Shown here in pieces: positions 1 to 8,200 of a DNA stretch of 13,359 nt. Below the pieces are notes generated by a model, which saw only the letters and a program-made list of their open reading frames with translations, searched no databases and had not been told where the DNA came from. The position numbers and the translations under genes were made by a program. The stretch is taken from NCBI RefSeq assembly GCF_000204055.1, contig NW_006768922.1, positions 32,271 to 45,629 of the forward strand, given 5' to 3'. Position 1 is the first letter of the stretch. Each line of letters begins with the position of its first letter. This DNA is from Melampsora larici-populina 98AG31 (lineage: Eukaryota > Basidiomycota > Pucciniomycetes > Pucciniales > Melampsoraceae).

Positions 1-744
1 CAATTGCAACATGGAACTTGGTACAGAGGCCAATTGAGCAAAATTCATTTCTTTATAACATGGTCAGGGCTAGGGAAAAATTAGGTCCATATACATTATA
101 TGCAAATTTGCAGTGTTTTTTGGCAACATCAATCTTTCTGAACCGTTAAATTAGCAAAGATGAATGAAATTAGGAGCAACACGGATAGCATTGGCCAGGT
201 GATCACCCACCAAAGATTAGATTTGTTTCCCAATTTCATTCAGCAGCTTCAATTTTGTTTGCTTGATCAGAATGTAGCAATTGTTTTGTTGTCCTGGAAC
301 CAATTTCGCTTTCTTCATACTCAAGTGTTGAGAGGAATCTATTGAATTACTCAAAGAATACCAGCCTTTGAAATTGTTTCCTACTAGGCCTACATGCAGC
401 CAGTGCTACCATGAGCAACACACTGGCCTCCTTCAGGTTTTTGCCACTCTATGCTATTTGGGCAAATCCAAATGAGACCCACTTGGATTTTCCCAAACAA
501 TTTGCAAGACAAAGGGAACAATTTCAACCCTCAACAAAACCAGTTGATGGTTGCTGCAACTCAATCCTGCTCCCAACCATCAACATTCAACTTCTCCATC
601 TGAATTTTATTTTCTGCTATTCACTTTCTCAACTCAAATTGGATCAATAACTCCTCATCTTCACAATTTCAACTTCTGAGTCTGATTATCCAACTTGAAT
701 ACATTTTTTCACGAAACCTTGCCAAAATTCCCAAACGCAAAGCA
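1..744. other. Intergenic region, no gene recognised
   Basis: About 740 bases with only short open frames (160-345, 411-650) whose translations show no recognisable motif. The last 250 bases before the first gene are rich in short pyrimidine runs, as is common in fungal promoters and 5' leaders, but no convincing TATA box is seen. The region probably holds the promoter and leader of the gene at 745; the rest is unassigned. Confidence 0.5.
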
Positions 745-2422
745 ATGGAAGGAACCTCAGGTATCTTCATGCATCATAACCTTGCATATTAACCTTGTAC
801 ATCAACTAATTCCATCCATATCATCCAGCTGATCCAGGTACCAACAGTGGGGGGACCAACAGTGGGCCTGCAGTGCCTGAAAGGGATCCCATCATGGATC
901 AGCTTGATAGTCAGTACAGACATGTCTCCATTTCATGTAAGACTGAGGATCAAACTGACATATTTCTTGCAATCACATCCACCCTCATAGACCATCCAGA
1001 GGAAGAGCCTGGACTTAATTTTGAGCAAGCTGTTGCTGTTCAGATTGCCAAGGAGAGGGAAGCAAAGCGTAGACAACAACAGCGCAAAACTGATGCTGAG
1101 GAAATGCGTGCCCGGAAAGAGCCCACAGATAGTCTCAAGCTTGTAGGCCTGACCTCTGCTGTTCAAGAGTGGGCTAGGGCTTTACTTGGTCTTCCTCGTC
1201 AATCCAGCACCCGGTCATCTCCTAACATCTCTGCTGCTGTCCTCCTGGCACGCCACCTTCCTGACGAACCAACTCCTGAAGAGGTTGAACAGTGGGCCAA
1301 CTATTCTGACACAAGGACAAAATATCTGGATGTCAACATTCAACAAAAGATGGACGAGCGCTTCAAAAATAACCCCTCAGCAAATGAATCTGTCAAGCAT
1401 CAAATGAGGATTATGGTGTCAAAAGAAGCTGTTCTCATGTTTAACCAGGCTTTTCCCCCTCCTAAATTTATCTCCCGAGTGGCTCATGCTACTGCCTCGA
1501 TTACCACCTACGATGCCACTCGCTTAGGATGTGCTGAAGCTAAATTTGCTGGCTGTGGCTTCTCTCGCATCACTTTCCAATGGACGAGTCCTCCTAAAAC
1601 TCCTTGGAACATGGCTATGTTAGACAACTTAATTACTAGCTGGTTAGATTGTTACAATGCTCGAGGTGTACCTTCCGGATTCCCAATCGACAGCAGCCTC
1701 AATATTCCCCTCGAAACTAGAGAAATACTTTCACGCTGGGTCTCGAATAAGCGCAGAGTCTTCTGCGATGAGGCAAAGGAAAAGAAGTTGGTGTCTACAG
1801 AAGGAGGAAGTGACAAGCTTGTCCGCCAAAAACTTACGGAGAGGGAGAAAACTGCTTTGAAAGCCATTAGGAAGAAGGTAACTATTATATCCCCTTTCAC
1901 TGTTGCCACTCTCTAAAGCACCCATACTGACATGTGCATGTGCAGCTCTGTGAAAAACGGGCTGCAGCAGTAGAGCCCTACTTTTGTCACTTCACCGGTC
2001 CACTCAAAGTCCTGCTAAACTCTCAAGAGGTTCATTCTGAGACTGAAATGGACCCAGAGAAGCCTGGGAAGTTTAGGAAGGTCAAGCTCAACTGGCGGAC
2101 CCCCCAGCTTGATGAATTGATCAAACTGGCTGATGATGCAGCTCCCAAAAGGGAGAGCACCAAAAAACAAAAGGATAGACTGAAAGAATTTTTCCAGTCC
2201 AGAGGAGGATATTCGCCAAATGTTCCTGATCCGGAAGATCAACTTCCTCCCAAGACTCTTCCCAGATGCCTCATCAAGCCAGAAATACTCACCGAAGGGA
2301 TAGATGAGATTACAATTGACAGTTTGGAGTTGTCAGACACCAAAGTTGACCTTAAGTTGGCCATTGATATTTTGAAGACAAAGCTTGGGAAAAGCAACTC
2401 CATGGCGTTTTCTTCCTCCTGA
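745..2422 (+). CDS. Three-exon gene of unknown function, possible rust lineage-specific family
   Basis: Proposed coding exons are 745-760, 829-1877 and 1946-2422, giving 513 residues. Intron 1 (761-828) has a GTATCT donor, a CTAAT branch point at 806-810 and a CAG acceptor. Intron 2 (1878-1945) has a GTAACT donor, a CTGAC branch point at 1927-1931 and a GCAG acceptor. Both are 68 nt and leave the frame open, which supports the model. A shorter product could start at ATG 894. The protein is hydrophilic: an acidic, lysine/arginine-rich stretch lies around residues 60-100, and a basic segment (KAIRKK) just before intron 2 leads into LCEKRAAAVEPYF, then HSETE, then NWRTPQLDELIKLAD. There is no signal peptide, membrane segment or known catalytic motif. 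Intron 2 at a basic motif followed by an acidic S/T-E motif recalls expanded families of rust fungi, from memory only. Function unknown; gene model fairly secure. Confidence 0.72.
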
Positions 2423-2766
2423 ACAGCTGCTCTTATCTTATATAATTTGTTGTTTTTGTTACCATTGAAATTAGGATAGTTTTCCCAACATTTTTTTTGA
2501 GTATGAGTTCCTTGTGTCACCTGTGTTGTGAAAATCAGATTTCACAATCTGTGACAGCCATACATGGAAGTTTCCCTTTTAAGGAGTTACTTTGCGGAGA
2601 ATCCAGTCTGCCACAGTTCACGTAACTCAACCTCAACCTTGACCACATTTCACTCAACTAACTCTCAACATACTTTTGGATTTTCGAGGTTGCCACTCTC
2701 AATCATTCAATTATAGTTTTGACAGAAATAAGTTCACAACTGTGATTATTGAATTAGAACCATGGG
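2423..2766. other. Intergenic spacer between the two unknown genes
   Basis: AT-rich spacer with no plausible gene. It holds a small perfect inverted repeat of 8-bp arms (TTGTGAAA / TTTCACAA, about 2526-2547). Nothing decisive marks the poly(A) site of the upstream gene. The distal part, rich in CTCAAC-like runs, is probably the promoter of the next gene. Confidence 0.45.
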
Positions 2767-2773
2767 TATAAAT
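2767..2773 (+). promoter_or_regulatory. Probable TATA box of the gene at 3033
   Basis: TATAAAT, followed by a pyrimidine-rich stretch (about 2774-2802) typical of a fungal transcription start region. It lies about 100 bp before the first downstream ATG (2866) and about 265 bp before the first in-frame ATG (3033). Position and sequence only. Confidence 0.45.
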
Positions 2774-3032
2774 TTCCCCATTCCTCATCTCCTCAACCCC
2801 TCAAATTGACGTGGTTCCATTCTACTCAGTGTCCACATCACAAAACTCTGCCCCAGCTTGGCCCAATGGTGCCGCACCAAAAGGTTGAAAGGCCAAAAAC
2901 CGCTCATTTGCCAAGATACTTCCAACATCAAACTCCCCCACCTGTAAATCTTTTGCCAAGTTCACACGTTACCTGCTTGGCCACACGAGGAATCACCCAC
3001 ATTTCCCCAACCCGCCAACTGATGATCAGCTG

Positions 3033-3636
3033 ATGTCACTCACACCTCTAACACAGGAAGACATCCTGACCGACACCTCAGTCTTTGTCAACTACAGCTC
3101 CGACAATCACCCAAATCCATTGGACTGGAGTGTTTTCAAGGCTCTTCTGCACACTGATATGGCCAACCACCAAATCGTAGGACCTTTTACTTTTGATTGG
3201 GAAGCTCAGGGAGGTGAAGACACTGCATGGAATCAAGTGATGATTTTTTTGACCGTGAAGCATTGGATGTTTGCCAGGAGGGCATCTGCTTTTCAAAAGT
3301 TTGGACTGGATGTCGAATGGGAGAAGGAAGTTATCTATATTGGTATTGTTACTCGATGGGTCATTGGGCGAATTGAAGACTGGAAGAATGAGTTTGCCTC
3401 TCCGGAAAAGATTGCACAGCGGGAGCGCAGTAGGAAGCGACGAGATGTAAGTATCCTAGTCCTTTTGGCAACCTATCAAGTTGTGATGGCCATACTGAAA
3501 CAGTCTACAGCTCTTTATATACCGTAAATCCACTGTCAAACAATTCCTCCAAGACTTTATAGATCTCCTGCCAGAAGCAGCATGTTGCTCTGATACTGAG
3601 GATGATTCTCTTGGTCAACAGCGCTGTCAGCCCTGA
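3033..3636 (+). CDS. Two-exon gene of unknown function, 5' end uncertain
   Basis: The supported exons are 3033-3446 and 3511-3636, giving 179 residues. The intron 3447-3510 (64 nt) has a GTAAGT donor and a TACAG acceptor. Without this splice the frame stops at 3525-3527; with it the frame continues into LFIYRKSTVKQFLQDF and ends in an acidic SDTEDD tail. The true N-terminus may lie upstream: the same frame is open from 2889 and reads sensibly (CKSFAKFTRYLLGHTRNHP), but it has no ATG there, so an earlier exon is likely; one weak option is ATG 2866 with a donor at 2884. A tryptophan-rich core (GEDTAWNQVMIFLTVKHWMF, then TRWVIGRIEDW) precedes a basic motif (RERSRKRRD) at the intron. The style fits expanded rust protein families, from memory. 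No known enzyme motif or membrane segment. Function unknown. Confidence 0.6.
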
Positions 3637-3783
3637 GCCCTGATTACACGACCACGGGCTAACAGTTACATATGTAATATTATATTATTGTATAAATCCA
3701 TAAGTACATCTCACGGCTCAGTGTCAAGAGCCACATAAACACATGTACGTAATGTATTAAATACGTAGCAAACCTAACCCAAG

Positions 3784-3826
3784 CGCCAACCACAAGTGAG
3801 ACAAGAATCACACGCCAACCACAAGT
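3784..3826 (+). repeat. 14-bp direct repeat in presumed U3
   Basis: CGCCAACCACAAGT occurs at 3784-3797 and again at 3813-3826, a 29-bp period, 19 bp upstream of the TATA box. The place and spacing suggest a duplicated enhancer element of the LTR promoter; the binding protein is unknown. Confidence 0.6.
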
Positions 3827-3844
3827 TGACGCTTGACCTGTGAA

Positions 3845-3852
3845 TATATAAA
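3845..3852 (+). promoter_or_regulatory. TATA box of the presumed LTR promoter
   Basis: ATATATAA, followed by a C/T-rich region at 3855-3895 where transcription would start. It lies just after the 14-bp repeats and about 205 bp before the AATAAA, as expected for U3 followed by R. Confidence 0.5.
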
Positions 3853-4057
3853 CCCCCCTTCTTCCCTTGATTCATCCCCCATCTTTTCACACACCACAAC
3901 ATCAGAATCACATTATACTTGAAATCCTATTGAGAGGATCTTTGAGTACGTGATTAGTTGTGTAGTCTAAAAGACCATCTTTGAGCATTACGGGTTCCAT
4001 TGCTGAACACCCTTGGTATTGATTTCTACGAGCCCTGGGCCATAAACGTCTCTAGAA

Positions 4058-4063
4058 ATAAAC
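4058..4063 (+). terminator. Candidate poly(A) signal in the LTR
   Basis: AATAAA about 205 bp downstream of the TATA box and about 275 bp before the presumed LTR end. In an LTR this would set the end of R. Motif and position only. Confidence 0.35.
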
Positions 4064-4340
4064 CATAAAGCAGTAAAGCTTCCTCCCTCACCAGGAGTCT
4101 AAAGTAGCCTCAGGATCTTTGGTTTACCAAAGTGTAAAGCCTGCCCCTCGCAGTCTCACGAGGTTTTAGCGTATTTACGCGTAATAGCCCTTTCCTTCCC
4201 CTTTATTCCCTTAAACCCTCTTCTCAGAGGTCAACTAACTGTAGTCTTCACTTGGGTGTACCAATTGAAGACCAGTTTTCCCTTCACCTACACATTTCTC
4301 AGTGAAGAGTACGCCTAACAGACGCGTACCCCTCACAACT

Positions 4341-4358
4341 TGGGGGCCTCATCGGTGT
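4341..4358 (+). other. Candidate primer-binding site
   Basis: TGGGGGCCTCATCGG-type sequence three bases after the presumed LTR end. A primer-binding site must begin TGG to pair with the tRNA CCA end, and the sequence loosely resembles proline-tRNA primer sites of other retroelements. The tRNA is not identified. Confidence 0.4.
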
Positions 4359-5273
4359 TTTTGTTCCTCAATCATCCTAATTCTCATAATTTAATTGTTT
4401 TTCTCAATCATACAAAAATCAAAATAAAAAAAAAAATAGAATTCCTTTTCATACCGTTTTGACTAATATCAGTAGTGCGCATCACCTTTGAATTAGAGGA
4501 TTTTGATTTTATTCATTTAAGATCACAATTGCCTCCTCTGTTTTTTTTTGTTGAGATCACATTCTCTTTCAAAAAAAAAGGCCTCTTCAGTTTACATTTT
4601 TTCTTGACACCCCAATTTTTTTAATTTAAAATAAATTTTTAAAATATCACTATTAGAAAATTTAATTGAAATAGTAATATCTGATCTTTACAAGTTGGCT
4701 AAGGAAGAAAGTAAGTTAAGGTTAATACTCCCACGTAGTAGCCAACTGCATACATATAATTTTATATCACAATAAAAGAAGAGGTGTGTAATCTGAATCT
4801 ATCACACTAAACATAGTGAAAGAATACGTGCAATTATAATTGTTGTGTGAATTACAAGTACAAAGGATCCAACTGTCAGACTGATTGACAGGGCTTTCAA
4901 CTGTCACAAGGGTTATTTCCAGCACCGGGTAGTATACCTGCGTCAGTTTCCCTTTCCCCACCCAAAGATCCCACAAACACCACAACGGTTGGTGAGCCGA
5001 TACAATAACATCATAAATTCAATCAACAACCCTATTACATCAAAGATCAAAACTTGAGAAGGAACTCTAGTTAACACTTTTATTTAGTAAGTGGAAATTA
5101 ACTGCATATAGTGTTCTTTTCCAAGTTTTCCTTTCTGATAATTAAAAAAACAGTTGATAGCAAGCACTTTTCAATTCAAGTTTTCAGTTATTTTTTAGAC
5201 TTCAGCTATCAACAACAAGTTTTCTTTCAAACATCGGACTTATCAATACTAGTTCTGCAAGAACAAGTTTTCG
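4359..5273 (+). other. Long AT-rich, ATG-free retroelement leader
   Basis: No convincing gene on either strand; the small minus-strand frame at 4767-4985 has no recognisable motif. The stretch is about 65-70% A+T with long A and T runs and contains no ATG on the plus strand. It would be the untranslated first exon of the spliced ORF1 transcript and packaging-type leader of the genomic RNA. A second primer-binding-like sequence (TTGGTGAGCCG, from 4989) follows a CACAAC motif, so an inserted or alternative LTR end near 4985 is possible. Confidence 0.5.
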
Positions 5274-8200
5274 AGTAAGTGATTTATATTTGTATTTTTC
5301 CTTTCACATCAATTGAGAAAGTGATATCATCAGAATTGATTCAGCGTATTGCTTTGAATTTTATCAGCATATTGTTTGTTTTAGGGACTTTAACAAAAGC
5401 ACCCTATTTTCTGATTCGAAGGTATAAAAATCCATTGGTTATAGGCCTTCAGCAGTGTCCCCAAACTTCAATTACATTGATTGTATCCAGCCATCTGAAG
5501 TTGAAAATCCTACGTGTTCAGTTTTACTCCATTTTATTTCATCTCGTTTTCTCATTATAAACTTGTAAAGATCATTGGTCTAATAATTTTTATTTTTATT
5601 CTTTTGAGTGCTTTCCTAGATCTTGACGGAGCGTATCTAACCCAGTAATACAATCAGAATAAGTAACAAGTCAGTTACTTATTCTTCTATATCTGTCGAG
5701 TCAAGAATTGTATAATTCTCGATTTTTCTTGATTCTAATCAAATTTTTGTTTTTATCTTTTCTTCTTTCTTGTGCTTCAAGTGTCTTCTATAGAGAACAA
5801 CCAACAACAAGACTTGTTACAAGACTTAGTCGATCGAATTCACGATATCGACTCTGAAGCTGCCAAATACTCGCCGATCAGCACAATCCACTCACCAGTC
5901 AGTAACCCAGCCATCGGACCCAGTTTACACTCGATCGATGGACGATCTATTGTATCGGAACCGACTCCTTTAGCTAGACGATTTGAACCAGAAGATACTT
6001 GTCCTCCACCTCAAAGCTACATACACGCCTACTTGAACTTTCCAGACTTGAGTAAGCTGTGTTCAGTTTGTTTTGTTATCCAACCTGTTCTAAATCTTTT
6101 TGTTTTATTTTATTTTATTTTTTGGATCCCAGTATATCCACCCCCCTATTTTGGTCCACGCACCCCCTTAAAAGCTTAAGTGGTTTTGGTCAAGCCTTAA
6201 GCCACACAACTCAATCTGTCCTGCCCCAGTGTACCGTACCAGGTCCACATAAATCTTCACACACTTCTTAGTCCCTTCAGCTTTTCTCACCACCAACACA
6301 GTCTCTCAATGGATTTCAGTGGTCTACTCGAAGCCTATCCATCTTTAGAGGAAGCTGAAAGTGCAATACGGATGTGTGCTAAGAATGCTGGATACTCTCT
6401 CAAGAAGGCTGGTTCAAAGACGGATTCTCAAAAACGTGTTTGAAAAATTCGCTTGGTCTGCGCTCATAGTGGTAAACAAAAACAGTTGGACACCAGAGTT
6501 CGCATGACATCAAGTCATCTACTAGGTTGTGAGTGGTATGCTCAGCTGTTACGCATTGAAGGTCTTCAGTGGACGATCAAAATAATGAACAATACACATA
6601 ACCACGAACGCTCAACAACACTCTCTGAAATACCCGCTGAACAAAGGCTGACGGAGACGCAACACGAGAACATCCTAGCAATGGATCGTGGTGGGGCACC
6701 TCCACGAGTAATATTGAGTACACTGAAGGCTTCCGACCCTAGCAACCTCAGCACCGCACAGGACATCTATAACATAAAGAAAAGAAAGTGTAGTGAAATA
6801 ATGCAAGGACGTTCATCACTCGAAGTCCTGCTAGATACCCTTCAAACAACGAATGTCTTCCACCGATACGTACAAAATGATGACGGCCAATTGCTGCGAT
6901 TATTCTATGCACCAACTGTCTGTGTATCGGCGGCCGAGGAATTTGGCACAACTGACATTCTATTGATGGATTCAACTTACAATACAAACCAGTAATGTTA
7001 ATTTCTCCAAGCCGTCTAACAAAGAAATTCCACTTACTCTTAAACTCCTTTCTTGATTTAGAGCCAAGTTTCCGCTCCTACACATCATGGGTGCCTCTTC
7101 AACCCACCAGTCTTTGTCTTTAGGCTTCTGTTTCATGCAAAGTGAAAGTAAAGAAAATTATGTATGGGCTTTGAATCAGTTGAGGGATTGCTACGGACCA
7201 CAAATTCTAACATCCAAAGCTGTAGTCACCGATCAAGAGCTAGCACTCATGAATGCAATCAACGAAGTCTTTCCCGATTCAAAAAACTTGCTTTGCAAGT
7301 GGCACATCGAGAACAACATCTTATCAAATATCAAGACCTACTTCTCAACCCCGGACTGGGAAAAGTTTGAGGTTCAGTGGAACGAGTTATGCAATTCAAT
7401 AACCCCAGACATCTTCGATCAGAATCTAGCAAAACTCAAAACCACTATCCCTACCAAAGCTTACGACTATATCTGTAAAACTTGGATTGGACATAAAGAA
7501 AAATTTGTACTTGCTTGGACCAAGAATGTTCCACATTTCGGTCATACAGTCACATCTCGAATCGAGGGAGGACATGCCAACGTCAAAGGCTGGATACCTA
7601 ACACAAATGGCGACTTGGAAACAGTCTACAGAAAGCTATTACTAGCTTGTCAACAACAACGCAACCGCATCTTTCACAAAATTGATGTTGATCGCACTCA
7701 TATATTGACACAACTGAGAACAAAGTTTTGGGATCGTGTCAATCGACATATTTCTCAGTACGCATTACTAGAGGTAATTAACTGTCAAATCTCACCCCAA
7801 TCAGTTTTTTTAGTCGCCATCCACTGATCACTCATCTCTCCATCTGATCCGACACAGGTCTTCAAACAATATCAAAAATCACACTCGTTGGACAACTCAT
7901 CATCCTGCTCATATGTATTTTCCACCTCAATGGGACTCCCTTGTTCTCATTTTATAAAGCAGCTTGTCAACTCGGGTGGTCAGCTTTCTCCGGAGCACTT
8001 TCATGTACACTGGCATCTGGAACGAACTGTACCAGATCGTCTCGAGCGCCAATCAGCCGGGCTGGATGATATTCTACAGAACATCAAGGACCGACATCAA
8101 ATCTTACCTCCTCATCAACAGCGACTTGTTGAGGAAAGTCTGGTTCAAGTCCTTGAAACTCCATCCCCCGCTGTCATTGAGCCAGCACCAATCAAGACAC

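Larger units (their letters stand above)
3673..4337 (+). repeat. Probable 5' LTR of a Gypsy-type retrotransposon (ends approximate)
   Basis: The stretch has LTR order: an AT-rich start at TGTAAT (3673), a 14-bp tandem repeat, a TATA box (3845-3852), a pyrimidine-rich presumed start-site region (3855-3895), an AATAAA at about 4058, then an end in ACA at 4337. Three bases later comes a TGG-led primer-binding-like site. It begins just downstream of the gene ending at 3636 and is colinear with the gag-pol frame beyond. The partner LTR lies outside the window, so the ends and the link to this gag-pol cannot be proved here. TGT...ACA ends fit retrotransposon LTRs. Confidence 0.5.

Noticed and set aside
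873..1916. Reading 873-1916 as a whole gene starting at GTG
   Set aside because: A GTG start and an end just inside a good intron do not fit a eukaryotic gene; the spliced model from 745 to 2422 explains both ends.
2806..3033. Separate small protein at 2806-3033
   Set aside because: It lies in the 5' region of the gene at 3033, in another frame, with no motif; the frame-0 reading over 2889-3033 is more protein-like and continues into the next gene.
4767..4985. Minus-strand open frame of 72 codons in the leader
   Set aside because: Short, no motif, AT-rich context; no support for a gene.
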